The notes under the pieces are model-generated. The model made no database searches. It had not been told where the DNA came from and saw nothing but the letters and a program-made list of their open reading frames with translations. A DNA stretch of 64,000 bases from Chelatococcus sambhunathii. Its GTDB lineage: Bacteria; Pseudomonadota; Alphaproteobacteria; Rhizobiales; Beijerinckiaceae. Position numbers and translations under genes: made by a program. Below are positions 1 through 8,488 of the stretch, piece by piece. Each line of letters begins with the position of its first letter. Position 1 is the first letter of the stretch. The stretch is taken from assembly GCF_001418005.1 (NCBI RefSeq), contig NZ_LIOL01000005.1:248001-312000 (forward strand), written 5' to 3'.

Positions 1-935
1 TCATAGACGCTGGCATGGACGATGAGCCGGCGCAGCGTCGTGCAGCGCTGGCCCGCCGTGCCCATGGCGGCGAAGGCGATCGCTCTCAGTGCAATGTCGA
101 GGTCGGCCGAGGGGGCGACGACGGCGGCGTTGTTGCCGCCGAGCTCCAGGATGGCGCGGGCGAAGCGCTCGGCGAGCTTCGGGCCGACCTTGCGGCCCAT
201 GGCGGTGGAGCCGGTGGCCGAGACGAGCGGCACACGCTCGTCGGCGACCAGGGCCTCACCCGCCTCGCGGCCGCCGATGATGAGTTCGAAAAGCCCCTCC
301 GGCACGCCGCCGAAGCGCTTGGCGGCCCGTTCTGTGATGGCGGTCACGGCGAGCGCGGCGAGCGGTGTCTTCTCGGACGGCTTCCAGATCACCGGGTCGC
401 CGCAGATGAAAGCGAGCGCGGCATTCCACGACCAGACGGCGACGGGGAAGTTGAAGGCGGTGATGACGCCGACGGGGCCGAGCGGATGCCAGGTCTCCAT
501 CATGCGGTGGTGCGGCCGCTCGGTGGCGATGGTGAGGCCGTAGAGCTGGCGCGAGAGGCCGACGGCGAAATCGCAGATGTCGATCATCTCCTGCACCTCG
601 CCGAGGCCTTCGGAGACGATCTTGCCCGCTTCCAGCGTCACCAGGAGGCCTAGGTCCTCCTTGGCGGCGCGCAGCTCCTCGCCGAGGAGGCGAACGAACT
701 CGCCGCGCCGCGGCGCCGGAACCCTGCGCCATTCGGCGAAGGCCTTTTCGGCGCGGTCGACGGCCGCGCGGGTCTCGGCGGCGCCGGCCTCCCGGATGTG
801 GGCGATGATTTCGCCGGTGACGGGCGAGCGGGCGGCGAGGCCCGTCGAAGCGAAGGCGGTGTCGGACACGCCGAGGCGCTTCAGAATGGCGAGCGCTTCC
901 TCGCGGGCGGAAGCGGCGGCGGTGTGAACGGTCAT
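1..935 (-). CDS. aldehyde dehydrogenase, antiquitin (ALDH7) type; 3' end cut by window edge
   Basis: NAD(P)-dependent oxidation of an aldehyde to an acid. ALDH7 enzymes typically oxidise alpha-aminoadipate semialdehyde in lysine or pipecolate breakdown. The 311 visible residues show the ALDH fold: ITAFNFP (catalytic Asn about 162), WKPSEKT (Lys185, cofactor), ELGGNN (Glu264) and the nucleophile Cys298 in GTAGQRCTTLRR, a stretch characteristic of antiquitin. The C-terminal third lies outside the window. The ATG at 933-935 is preceded by a GGAAGAG-like ribosome binding site. It is divergent from the LysR gene at 1095 and near a FAD oxidoreductase, a context that fits amino-acid catabolism. The family assignment is strong; the substrate is inferred. 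Confidence 0.9.
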   Translation of the reverse strand, partial: MTVHTAAASAREEALAILKRLGVSDTAFASTGLAARSPVTGEIIAHIREAGAAETRAAVDRAEKAFAEWRRVPAPRRGEFVRLLGEELRAAKEDLGLLVTLEAGKIVSEGLGEVQEMIDICDFAVGLSRQLYGLTIATERPHHRMMETWHPLGPVGVITAFNFPVAVWSWNAALAFICGDPVIWKPSEKTPLAALAVTAITERAAKRFGGVPEGLFELIIGGREAGEALVADERVPLVSATGSTAMGRKVGPKLAERFARAILELGGNNAAVVAPSADLDIALRAIAFAAMGTAGQRCTTLRRLIVHASVY

Positions 936-1094
936 GTCTCTTCCCGGAGCGTTGTGCGGCCCCTGCCTCAATCCGGTGAGGCGGCCGCCGTCTGATGCAT
1001 CGCGGATGCGGGTCTCGTCGTCGCGACAGGATGGCGGTTTCATGTCCGCGTTTCAAACGATATGTTCTCACGAGTTCATGAAGAAACGGAATGA

Positions 1095-2021
1095 ATGATG
1101 CGCGACGTTCAGCAGCGCCTCGCTCTGCCTTCGCTGACGGCGCTCGCCGCTTTCGAGGCGGCGGCGCGGCACCTGTCCTTCACCAAGGCGGCTGAGGAGC
1201 TCAACCTGACGCAGGGTGCCGTCAGCCGACAGGTGGCGGCGGTGGAGGCACAGCTCGGCCTGAAGCTTTTCGAGCGGGTGCGCCAGCGCGTGGTGCTGAC
1301 AGCGGCCGGCAGCGCCTATGCCGGGGAGGTGCGCGAAGCGCTGGCGCGGCTCACCGCCGCGACGGTCAATGCCATGGCCTTCCGCGGGGCGGGCGGCATC
1401 CTCGATCTCGCCATTCTGCCGACCTTCGGCACGCGCTGGCTGATCCCGCGGCTGCCCGGCTTTTTCCAGCGCCATCCGGGCGTCACCATCAACTTCGCCA
1501 CGCGCATCCTGCCGTTTGACTTCGCGCGCGAAGGGTTCGACGCGGCGATCCATTTCGGCGAGGCGGTATGGCCCGGCGCGCGCATGCACCGGCTGATGGG
1601 CGAAGTGATCGTGCCGGTGGCGAGCCCGGCGCTCGTCGCCCGCCACGAACTCGCCGAGGTGGCGGACGTTCTCACTGTTCCATTGCTGCAACAGGCGACG
1701 CGGCCACGTGCCTGGGGCCTGTGGCTTGCAGCCCAGGGGCTCTCGGCCGACAGGGCGGTCATGGGCCCGCGTTTCGAGCAGTTCGCCATGGTGGCGCAGG
1801 CGGCCGTCGCCGGCCTCGGCCTCGCCATCGTGCCGCGCTTCCTCGTCGAGGACGAATTGCGCGCCGGCGCCCTCGTCGTGCCCTTCGAGCGGCCGATCAC
1901 GAGCGAGGAGGCCTATTATCTCGTCTATCCGGAGGAGAAGGCCGACCGCCCGGCGCTTGCCGCCTTTCGCGACTGGCTTCTGGCGGAGTGCGGGACGGAA
2001 ACGGCCGGACGGACGGAGTGA
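1095..2021 (+). CDS. LysR-family transcriptional regulator (GcvA-like)
   Basis: This 308-aa DNA-binding regulator has an N-terminal winged helix (about residues 12-70; LSFTKAAEELNLTQGAVSR is the helix-turn-helix) and a C-terminal periplasmic-binding-like effector domain (about 95-295). The sequence resembles the GcvA branch of LysR proteins. Start codons at 1091, 1095 and 1098 are crowded; only 1095 and 1098 are in frame. It lies divergently from the aldehyde dehydrogenase with a 159-nt intergenic region and upstream of the FAD oxidoreductase, so regulation of these catabolic genes is likely. The inducer is unknown. Confidence 0.9.
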   Translation: MMRDVQQRLALPSLTALAAFEAAARHLSFTKAAEELNLTQGAVSRQVAAVEAQLGLKLFERVRQRVVLTAAGSAYAGEVREALARLTAATVNAMAFRGAGGILDLAILPTFGTRWLIPRLPGFFQRHPGVTINFATRILPFDFAREGFDAAIHFGEAVWPGARMHRLMGEVIVPVASPALVARHELAEVADVLTVPLLQQATRPRAWGLWLAAQGLSADRAVMGPRFEQFAMVAQAAVAGLGLAIVPRFLVEDELRAGALVVPFERPITSEEAYYLVYPEEKADRPALAAFRDWLLAECGTETAGRTE

Positions 2022-2156
2022 GGGATATTGCCCTGTGCAGCTGCGACAGCCGCAGCCCATGGACAAGCCACGTCGCATGCGGCAATCATGCGGGCTGCTC
2101 ATGAAGCAGCCACCCCGCAACGCTTCGCCTCCGCTCATTTCGGCGCTGCCAGGATC

Positions 2157-3386
2157 ATGTCCCAGACCCCCAATCGTTCCACCCCAGAGACCGCCGACGT
2201 CGTCATCGTCGGCGGCGCGGCGATGGGCTCCTCCGTCGCCTTCCATCTCCTGTCCGATCCCGCCTTTTCCGGTCGCGTGCTCGTGATCGAGAAGGATCCG
2301 ACCTATGCGCGCTCGGCATCGGCGCTGTCGGCGGCCTCCATCCGTCAGCAGTTCTCGAGCCCGGTCAACATCCGCATCTCGCTCTACGGCGTCGCCTTTC
2401 TGCGCGACATAGGCGCGCGCCTTGCCGTCGGCGACGAGCGGCCGGTGATTGATTTCACCGAGGGCGGCTATCTCTATCTTGCGGCGACGCCCGAAGGGGC
2501 CGAGACGCTCGCCTGCAACCACGCGGTGCAGGAAGCCGAGGGCGCCGACATCGTCCTGTTCGATGCCGCTGGTCTCAAGGACCGATTCCCGTGGCTCGTC
2601 ACGGACGATCTCCTTGCAGGGGCCTGGGGGCGCAGCGGCGAGGGTTGGTTCGACGGTTGGGGCCTGCTGCAGGCCTTCCGCAAGAAGGCGCGGGCGCTCG
2701 GGGCCGAGTATCGTACCGGCGAGGTCGCCCGTCTCGAGCGGCAGGGCGGCCGCGTCGTCGCCGTGCACCTTGCCGATGGCAGCCGCATCGCCTGCGGCGC
2801 AGTGGTCGATTGCGCGGGCTCGGACGGGCGGCGCATCGCCGCGAGCGCCGGCATCGACATCCCCGTCCATGCCAGGAAGCGCTATGTCTTCAGCTTCACC
2901 TGCAAGGGGCCGGTCGACAACTGCCCGCTGATGATCGACACCTCCGGCGCCTACGTGCGGCCCGAGGGGCACCGCGGCGCCGACGGGCAGATGTTCATCT
3001 GCGGCATCTCGCCAGAGCCCGAGGCCGATCCCGAGTGGGACGGCGATGCGGAGACCGTCGACTGGTCGCTGTTTGAGGAGGTGATCTGGCCGGCGCTCGC
3101 CATGCGCGTGCCCGCCTTCGAGCACATCCGCCCCGGCCGGGCCTGGTCCGGCCCCTACGACATGAACCTCCTCGACCACAACGCCATCGTCGGCCGTGCC
3201 GGCGAGGTCGAGAACCTCTTCCTCGCCAACGGCTTCTCCGGCCACGGCCTGCAGCAGGCCCCCGCCGTCGGCCGCGGCATCGCCGAGGAGATCGTGCACG
3301 GGCGCTTCGTGACGCTCGACCTCTCCGACCTCGGCTACGGCCGCATCCTCGCGCAGCGGCCGCTGCGCGAGGCGAACGTCATCTGA
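2157..3386 (+). CDS. FAD-dependent oxidoreductase (DAO superfamily, FOXRED1-like)
   Basis: Predicted flavoenzyme of about 409 aa that would oxidise an amine or amino acid. The N-terminus has a dinucleotide-binding motif (VVIVGGAAMGSS, about residues 15-26). Near the C-terminus is GFSGHGLQQAPAVGRGIAEE, the conserved FAD-contacting segment of the DadA/sarcosine oxidase/FOXRED1 group. The frame stays open back to 2028, but the Rossmann strand starts about 15 residues after the ATG at 2157, so that start is preferred; an upstream ATG at 2088 cannot be excluded. It lies just downstream of the LysR gene and near the ALDH7 gene. An imino-acid or pipecolate-type substrate is possible but not shown. 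Confidence 0.85.
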   Translation: MSQTPNRSTPETADVVIVGGAAMGSSVAFHLLSDPAFSGRVLVIEKDPTYARSASALSAASIRQQFSSPVNIRISLYGVAFLRDIGARLAVGDERPVIDFTEGGYLYLAATPEGAETLACNHAVQEAEGADIVLFDAAGLKDRFPWLVTDDLLAGAWGRSGEGWFDGWGLLQAFRKKARALGAEYRTGEVARLERQGGRVVAVHLADGSRIACGAVVDCAGSDGRRIAASAGIDIPVHARKRYVFSFTCKGPVDNCPLMIDTSGAYVRPEGHRGADGQMFICGISPEPEADPEWDGDAETVDWSLFEEVIWPALAMRVPAFEHIRPGRAWSGPYDMNLLDHNAIVGRAGEVENLFLANGFSGHGLQQAPAVGRGIAEEIVHGRFVTLDLSDLGYGRILAQRPLREANVI

Positions 3387-3392
3387 GGTCGA

Positions 3393-3842
3393 TCAGACCG
3401 GCGCGTGCTGGGTGCCGAAGCCGACCGCGATGCGGTTCCAGAAGTTGATCATGGCAAGGAGCGCCGTCAGCGCGACGACCTCCTTCTCGGAGAAATGCTC
3501 GTCGAGGGCGGCCGAGGCCCGGACGAGGGCGGCATGGTCGTCCATGCGTGTCATCGCTTCCGCATAGGCGAGGGCGGCGCGCTCGCGCGCATCGAAGGCG
3601 GGCGATTCCCGCCATGTCGGCAGGAGATAGAGCCGCTCCGGCTTCTCGCCGTATTTCTTCACCGCATCGCCGCCGTGCATGTGCACGCAATAGGCGCAGC
3701 CGTTGATCTGCGAGGCGCGCGTCTTCACCAGCTCGACGAGCGTCATGTCGAGGCCGAGCCCCTCGATGTCGCCGTTGAGCCGGCGCGCCGTGGCGAAGAC
3801 GTCGGGGATGATACCGTAGGCGTTGATGGTTCTCGTCATCAT
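3393..3842 (-). CDS. carboxymuconolactone decarboxylase-like / AhpD-type alkylhydroperoxidase
   Basis: This 149-aa protein belongs to the AhpD-like superfamily. It has the redox-active CxxC with downstream His (NGCAYCVHMHGG; Cys49, Cys52, His56) and an upstream Glu37, the layout of peroxidase-type members. The start at 3842 has a CAGGAG ribosome binding site four bases upstream; a second ATG at 3839 is the next codon. A near-perfect ECF41-type promoter lies 42 nt upstream of the start, and the ECF41 sigma gene itself lies behind it on the same strand. Proteins of this family are the commonest neighbours and targets of ECF41 factors, so this is very probably the sigma factor's target gene. The physiological substrate is unknown. 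Confidence 0.92.
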   Translation of the reverse strand: MMTRTINAYGIIPDVFATARRLNGDIEGLGLDMTLVELVKTRASQINGCAYCVHMHGGDAVKKYGEKPERLYLLPTWRESPAFDARERAALAYAEAMTRMDDHAALVRASAALDEHFSEKEVVALTALLAMINFWNRIAVGFGTQHAPV

Positions 3843-3883
3843 GTGCTCCTGTGCACGGCCGAGCGAGGCCGCATGCCCTTGAA

Positions 3884-3910
3884 GACGCTGCACAGGGACG
3901 CCTTGTGACA
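3884..3910 (-). promoter_or_regulatory. ECF41 sigma factor promoter for the AhpD-like gene
   Basis: On the minus strand, TGTCACA (3910-3904) and CGTC (3887-3884) are separated by exactly 16 bases. This is the published ECF41 consensus (TGTCACA, 16-nt spacer, CGTC). It lies between the ECF41 gene and the AhpD-like gene and points at the latter. Its use in vivo is inferred. Confidence 0.88.
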
Positions 3911-3933
3911 GGGAAGCCGCAAAAAACTTCGGC

Positions 3934-4857
3934 TCAGCCGTCCGCGGGCATGCGGACGAGCTTGTCCGGATTGAGCACGAAATAGATGGCCGTGATCCGC
4001 TCGCCGTCGCTCGCCGCCATCACGATCCGCACCGGGCGTTCCTCCTCGTAAGTGACGAACCCTGCTTCGCCGGCAAAGCGCGCCGGCCGGTCGACGCGGC
4101 CGCGGCCGAGCTTGCGGGCGACGCCCAGCACCAGCCGCACGATCCGCCCGGCGCCGCGCACGATGTTGCGGGCGGCAAGCACCTTGCCGCCGCCGTCCGA
4201 CGTGATGGTGGCGTCCGGCGCGAGCAGGCCGATGAGCCGCTCGGCATCCCCGGCGGCGAGCGCGAGGCGGAATTCCTCCATGAGGCGCTCATGCCGCCGG
4301 CGGCGTGCCAGAACATCCCCCGGCGCTGCGGGGATCTGCCCGTCGCCGAGTCGTCGCCGCGCCCGGGCGACGATCTGCCGGCAGGCCGCCTCGCTGCGGC
4401 CGAGCACCTCGGCGAGGCGGGCATAGGGCATGTCGATGAGCGCGCGCAGCACGAAGGCGCAGCGCTCCACCGGGCCGAGGCGCTCTATCAGCACGAGGAC
4501 GGCATAGGGCAGGTCGCCGGCGAAGGCGTCGCCGTCGTCGGGTCCCGTCCAGGGCTCGGGCAGCCAAGGCCCGTCATAGGCGGCGCGCTCGCGCCGTGCG
4601 GCCCGCAGCCGGTCGATGGCGAGCCGGCTCGTCACCGTGATGAGCCAGGCCTCCGGATTGTCGATTGCCCCGCCGGCGGCATGGAAGCGCAGGAAGGCAT
4701 CCTGCACCACGTCCTCGGCGTCGCCCATCGTGCCGAGCATGCGATGGGCGATGGCAAGGAGCCGCGGCCGCACGGCGAGGAACGCGGCCGCTCCATCGTC
4801 TGCGATGGCATCGCCGGCGGCGTTCCCGGAGGCTGGCGGTCGGCGGTGCTGGTTCAC
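3934..4857 (-). CDS. ECF41-family RNA polymerase sigma factor with SnoaL-like C-terminal extension
   Basis: This 307-aa extracytoplasmic-function sigma factor has region sigma2 (about residues 25-90), a linker with the diagnostic WLPEP motif (98-102), sigma4 (about 118-172), and a SnoaL-like C-terminal extension of about 120 residues. The extension carries the ECF41 signatures DGGGK (221-225) and NPDKL (296-300). ECF41 factors lack a membrane anti-sigma factor; the extension contacts the core and modulates activity. The gene is immediately upstream of an AhpD-like gene preceded by an ECF41 promoter, matching the usual ECF41 genomic context. The signal sensed is unknown. Confidence 0.95.
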   Translation of the reverse strand: MNQHRRPPASGNAAGDAIADDGAAAFLAVRPRLLAIAHRMLGTMGDAEDVVQDAFLRFHAAGGAIDNPEAWLITVTSRLAIDRLRAARRERAAYDGPWLPEPWTGPDDGDAFAGDLPYAVLVLIERLGPVERCAFVLRALIDMPYARLAEVLGRSEAACRQIVARARRRLGDGQIPAAPGDVLARRRRHERLMEEFRLALAAGDAERLIGLLAPDATITSDGGGKVLAARNIVRGAGRIVRLVLGVARKLGRGRVDRPARFAGEAGFVTYEEERPVRIVMAASDGERITAIYFVLNPDKLVRMPADG

Positions 4858-4882
4858 GTCCGGTTCCGGTCCGCGGGGCGGC

Positions 4883-6061
4883 TCAGAGGAGGCCGCGCTT
4901 GGCGAGGTTGCGCATCAGCTGCCCGGTGCCGAAGGTCCACGGTGCGCAGTCCTGGCTGTGGCGCATGCGGTTGACGAGGCTGCCAAGCTGCGGGGCGGCG
5001 ATGGTGACGACGTCGCCCACCTTGTGGGTAAAGCCCTTGCCCGGCGCATCGCGGTCCTCGACCGGCGCGAAAAGCGTGCCGAGGAAGAGCACCGCCCCGT
5101 CCGGATACTGGTGATGCCTGCCGATCATCTGAGCCGCGAGGTCGGCCGGGTCTCGGCTGATCTTCTCGATGGTGGAGAAGCCCTCCATGCGGAAGCCATC
5201 CTCGCCCTCGACGGTCAGCGTCACGTGCATGCGGCGCACGTCGTCGAGCGAGAAGCCGTCGTCGAAGAAGCGCAGGAAGGGGCCGACCGCACAGCTCGCG
5301 TTGTTGTCCTTCGCCTTGCCGAGGAGCAGGGCCGAGCGGCCCTCGACGTCGCGCAGGTTGACATCGTTGCCGAGGGTGGCGCCGACGATGCGCCCGTCCG
5401 AGGCGACGACCAGCACCACCTCGGGCTCGGGATTGTTCCAGGTGGAGATGGCGTGGATGCCGGCATCCGCTCCCGTGCCGACGCTCGACATGGGCTGGGC
5501 CTTGGTGAAGATCTCGGCATCCGGCCCGATGCCAACCTCTAGATACTGGCTCCAGGCGCCCTGGGCCACGAGCACCTCCTTGAGGCGCATGGCCGCGGGC
5601 GAGCCGGGCCTGAGGCGGGCGAGGTCATCGCCGACGAGGCGGTTGATCTCCTCGCGGATGGCCGCCGCGGCGTCCGCATTGCCACGCGCGCGCTCCTCGA
5701 TGACGCGCTCCAGCATGGAGACGGCGAAGGTCACGCCCGCCGCCTTCACCGCCTGCAGGTCAATGGGCGCGAGGAGGTAGGGCCGGGTGGAATCACGCGT
5801 CGCCTCCACGGAATTGGCGAGGATGGCCTCGAGCGGACCCAATGATTCGCCCTTGGCGTCGCGCAGGGCGGCCGCAGGTGCGGAAGTTTCGCATAGGTCG
5901 CGCATCGTCGCGAAAGCGCGGCTGATATCGAAAACCTCGCCATCGCGGACGGTCACCACCGAAGGGCCGGCAACATCGGGCCGGAAGACGCGGCCGGCCA
6001 AGGCGGCCCTCGCAAAATCGGTCGGCAGGGTGGTGGCTGTGGAAAGGGTCAGGCCCCCCAT
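4883..6061 (-). CDS. fumarylacetoacetate hydrolase (FAH) family protein, sugar-acid type
   Basis: This 392-aa protein has a C-terminal FAH fold (about residues 170-385). The metal-binding area includes NNPEPEVVLVV and the block NDVNLRDVEGRSALLLGKAK, which is typical of members acting on 2-keto-3-deoxy sugar acids (annotated elsewhere as AraD1-like or ketodeoxyarabonate dehydratase-like). The N-terminal 150 residues form the helper domain seen in this subgroup. It is transcribed divergently from ugpBAE across a 149-nt region containing a Pho box and CGAAA-type half-sites. The exact substrate cannot be read from sequence. Its link with glycerol-phosphate uptake may be only positional. Confidence 0.85.
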   Translation of the reverse strand: MGGLTLSTATTLPTDFARAALAGRVFRPDVAGPSVVTVRDGEVFDISRAFATMRDLCETSAPAAALRDAKGESLGPLEAILANSVEATRDSTRPYLLAPIDLQAVKAAGVTFAVSMLERVIEERARGNADAAAAIREEINRLVGDDLARLRPGSPAAMRLKEVLVAQGAWSQYLEVGIGPDAEIFTKAQPMSSVGTGADAGIHAISTWNNPEPEVVLVVASDGRIVGATLGNDVNLRDVEGRSALLLGKAKDNNASCAVGPFLRFFDDGFSLDDVRRMHVTLTVEGEDGFRMEGFSTIEKISRDPADLAAQMIGRHHQYPDGAVLFLGTLFAPVEDRDAPGKGFTHKVGDVVTIAAPQLGSLVNRMRHSQDCAPWTFGTGQLMRNLAKRGLL

Positions 6062-6088
6062 GGATGCGCTCCTCGCTGAAGACTCAAA

Positions 6089-6108
6089 TTTCGTTTCGCT
6101 TGCGTTTG
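6089..6108 (+). promoter_or_regulatory. GlpR-like (DeoR family) operator candidate upstream of ugpB
   Basis: The string TTTCGTTTCGCTTGCGTTTG here closely matches the CGAAA/TTTCG array before glpD at 18231-18250 (minus strand TTTCGTTTTCGCTTTCGTT). Repeated TTTCG half-sites are typical of DeoR-family repressors such as GlpR. No glpR gene is in the window, so binding is inferred from similarity between the two glycerol loci. Confidence 0.5.
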
Positions 6109-6127
6109 TCGTCGATTATTCATTGAA

Positions 6128-6145
6128 CTGTCATGTCATTGTCAT
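6128..6145 (+). promoter_or_regulatory. Pho box upstream of ugpB
   Basis: CTGTCAT-GTCA-TTGTCAT: two 7-bp PhoB repeats with the canonical 4-bp spacing (11-bp period), the second with one mismatch. It lies 65 bp upstream of the ugpB start. The ugp operon is a classical member of the phosphate-starvation (PhoB) regulon, so function here is likely. Confidence 0.85.
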
Positions 6146-6210
6146 GCTATGCTCGCTAGCAACGAAGAGAAGGGTCCCCGAGGGGGGCTCCGGGAGATGG
6201 GGAGGCTATC

Positions 6211-7524
6211 ATGGCATCTCGTATTGTAACCATGGCAAGTGCGGCGGCTTTCATCGCCGCGGCAGGACCGGCTGCTGCCCAGACTGAAATCCAGTGGTGG
6301 CATGCCATGTCGGGCGCGCTCGGCGAGAAGCTCGAGAAGATCGCCAGCGACTTCAACGCCTCGCAGAGCGAGTACAAGGTTGTCCCGGTCTTCAAGGGCA
6401 GCTATCCGGAGACCATGACGGGCGCCATCGCTGCCTTCCGCGCCAAGCAGCACCCGACGATCGTGCAGGTCTTCGAGGTCGGCACGGCGACCATGATGGC
6501 GGCCAAGGGCGCCGTCTATCCCGTCTACAAGCTGATGGCCGACGAGAACGAGCCGTTCGATCCCAAGGCCTACCTGCCGGCGGTGACGGGCTACTACAGC
6601 GACACGCAGGGCAACATGCTGTCGTTCCCGTTCAATTCATCGACGCCGATCCTCTATTACAACAAGGATCACTTCAAGAAGGCCGGCCTTGACGAGAACA
6701 CCCCGCCCAAGACCTGGCCGGAGGTGGAGGAGTTCGCCAAGAAGCTGCAGGCGGCGGGCATCGCGTGCGGCTTCACCACCCAGTGGCCGTCCTGGGTCCA
6801 TGTCGAGAACTTCTCGGCCATGCACAACATCCCGCTGTCGACCGAGGCCAACGGCTTCGGCGGCCTCGGCACCGAGCTCAAGATCAACAACCCGACGCTC
6901 GAGAAGCACTGGACGGCGCTGGTCGACTGGCAGAAGTCGAAGATCTTCGACTACGGTGGCCGCCAGGGCAAGTCGGATCCCAAGTTCCTCTCCGGCGAAT
7001 GCGCCATGACCTTCGCCTCCTCGGCGGCGCGCGCCAACATCATGGCCAATGCCAAGTTCGGCGTCGGCTACGGCATGCAGCCCTACTGGCCGGACGTGCA
7101 GGGCGCCCCGCAGAACTCCATCATCGGCGGCGCGACGCTCTGGGTCCTCGCCGGTCGTCCGAAGGAGGAATACAAGGGCGCGGCGAAGTTCTTCGCCTAT
7201 CTGTCGAAGCCCGAGGTGCAAGCCTGGTGGCACCAGCAGACCGGCTACCTGCCGATCACCAAGGCCGCCTACGAGCTGTCGCAGAAAGAAGGTTTCTATG
7301 AAAAGAACCCGGGTTCCGACATCTCGATCAAGCAGATGAACCTCAACCCGCCGACCGACAACTCCAAGGGCCTGCGTCTCGGCAACTTCGTCCAGATCCG
7401 CGACATGATCGAGGAGGAACTGGAGAACGCGCTAACCGGCAAGAAGTCGGCGAAGGACGCGCTCGACGCGGCGGCGAAGCGCGGCAACGAGCTGCTCCGC
7501 CAGTTCGAGAAGTCCAACTCCTGA
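6211..7524 (+). CDS. ugpB: sn-glycerol-3-phosphate ABC transporter, periplasmic binding protein
   Basis: Periplasmic solute-binding protein that captures sn-glycerol-3-phosphate or glycerophosphodiesters for the UgpAE permease. The 437-aa protein has a signal peptide (about residues 1-23, cleavage after PAAAQ), then IQWWHAMSG and FPFNSSTPILYYNKD, hallmark stretches of UgpB. Length is as expected for the family. A GGGGAGG ribosome binding site precedes the ATG. It is the first gene of ugpB-ugpA-ugpE, with a Pho box and a GlpR-like element upstream and a strong hairpin directly downstream. Phosphate starvation and glycerol status are therefore the likely inputs. Confidence 0.96.
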   Translation: MASRIVTMASAAAFIAAAGPAAAQTEIQWWHAMSGALGEKLEKIASDFNASQSEYKVVPVFKGSYPETMTGAIAAFRAKQHPTIVQVFEVGTATMMAAKGAVYPVYKLMADENEPFDPKAYLPAVTGYYSDTQGNMLSFPFNSSTPILYYNKDHFKKAGLDENTPPKTWPEVEEFAKKLQAAGIACGFTTQWPSWVHVENFSAMHNIPLSTEANGFGGLGTELKINNPTLEKHWTALVDWQKSKIFDYGGRQGKSDPKFLSGECAMTFASSAARANIMANAKFGVGYGMQPYWPDVQGAPQNSIIGGATLWVLAGRPKEEYKGAAKFFAYLSKPEVQAWWHQQTGYLPITKAAYELSQKEGFYEKNPGSDISIKQMNLNPPTDNSKGLRLGNFVQIRDMIEEELENALTGKKSAKDALDAAAKRGNELLRQFEKSNS

Positions 7525-7541
7525 ATAATGTAATGTAGAAT

Positions 7542-7571
7542 GGCGGCGCCCGGACTGCATCGGGCGCCGCC
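7542..7571 (+). terminator. intercistronic hairpin between ugpB and ugpA
   Basis: GGCGGCGCCCG (7542-7552), an 8-nt loop and CGGGCGCCGCC (7561-7571) form a perfect 11-bp GC-rich stem 17 nt after the ugpB stop. Such hairpins after a binding-protein gene commonly protect its mRNA 3' end or attenuate read-through, giving more binding protein than permease. No long T-run follows, so full termination is unlikely. Confidence 0.7.
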
Positions 7572-7591
7572 CTGTTCCTTCTGGGGGGCCG

Positions 7592-8476
7592 ATGCAGGCA
7601 AAACGGGTCACCTTCGGCGGCGGCATCGTGCCTTATCTGCTGCTTGCGCCGCAGCTTGCCATCACCATCATCTTCTTCCTGTGGCCCGCTGGCCAGGCGC
7701 TCTACACCTCGCTCTTTGCCGAAGACGCCTTCGGCCTGTCGCGCCAGTTCGTCGGCCTCGCCAATTTCGTCGCCCTGTTCGAGGATCCGAGCTACCGGTC
7801 GAGCTTCGCCATCACTGTGGTCTTCTCCGCGTCCGTCGCGGCCATCTCGCTCGGTCTCGGGCTCCTCTTCGCGCTCGCCGCTGACAAGGTGGGGCGCAAG
7901 GCGATGGTCTACCAGACGCTGCTCATCTGGCCCTATGCCGTGGCCCCGGCGGTCGCTGCCATCCTGTGGTGGTTCATGTTCGATCCGTCGGTCGGCGTGG
8001 TGGCGCGTGGTCTGCGGGCCATCGGCATCTACTGGAACCACCACCTCAACGGCACCGATGCGCTCATCATGGTCATTCTCGCCGCCTCGTGGAAGCAGGT
8101 GAGCTACAACTTCCTATTCTTCCTCGCCGGACTGCAGGCCATTCCGCGCACGCTTGTGGAGGCGGCGGCGCTCGACGGGGCGGGCCCCTGGCTGCGTTTC
8201 CGCAAGATCGTCTGGCCGCTGCTCGCGCCGACGACCTTCTTCCTGCTTGTCGTCAACATCGTCTACGCCTTCTTCGACACCTTCGGCATTATCCACGCGA
8301 CGACCGGCGGCGGGCCCGGCCAGTCCACCACCATCCTCGTGTACAAGGTGTTCAAAGACGGCTTCGAATCGCTCAATCTCGGCGCTTCCGCCGCTCAGTC
8401 GGTGGTGCTGCTCGTCATCGTCATCGGCCTGACGGCGCTGCAGTTCCGCCATATCGAGCGCAAGGTCCATTACTGA
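7592..8476 (+). CDS. ugpA: sn-glycerol-3-phosphate ABC transporter permease UgpA
   Basis: This 294-aa inner-membrane permease has about six hydrophobic segments. It carries the EAA loop that docks the ATPase ([20 protein letters not shown], about residues 190-209), matching UgpA/MalF-type subunits. It starts 67 nt after ugpB, with the hairpin in between, and a GGGGGG-rich ribosome binding site precedes the ATG at 7592. It pairs with UgpE, encoded 12 nt downstream. The ATPase subunit UgpC is not in the window and must be supplied from elsewhere. Confidence 0.95.
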   Translation: MQAKRVTFGGGIVPYLLLAPQLAITIIFFLWPAGQALYTSLFAEDAFGLSRQFVGLANFVALFEDPSYRSSFAITVVFSASVAAISLGLGLLFALAADKVGRKAMVYQTLLIWPYAVAPAVAAILWWFMFDPSVGVVARGLRAIGIYWNHHLNGTDALIMVILAASWKQVSYNFLFFLAGLQAIPRTLVEAAALDGAGPWLRFRKIVWPLLAPTTFFLLVVNIVYAFFDTFGIIHATTGGGPGQSTTILVYKVFKDGFESLNLGASAAQSVVLLVIVIGLTALQFRHIERKVHY

Positions 8477-8488
8477 GGGGGCGGGGAC

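Noticed and set aside
1068-3299. A 743-codon open frame on the minus strand opposite the LysR and FAD oxidoreductase genes
   Set aside because: It is antisense to two genes with clear family motifs and encodes low-complexity Arg/Gly/Ala-rich sequence typical of shadow frames in GC-rich DNA.
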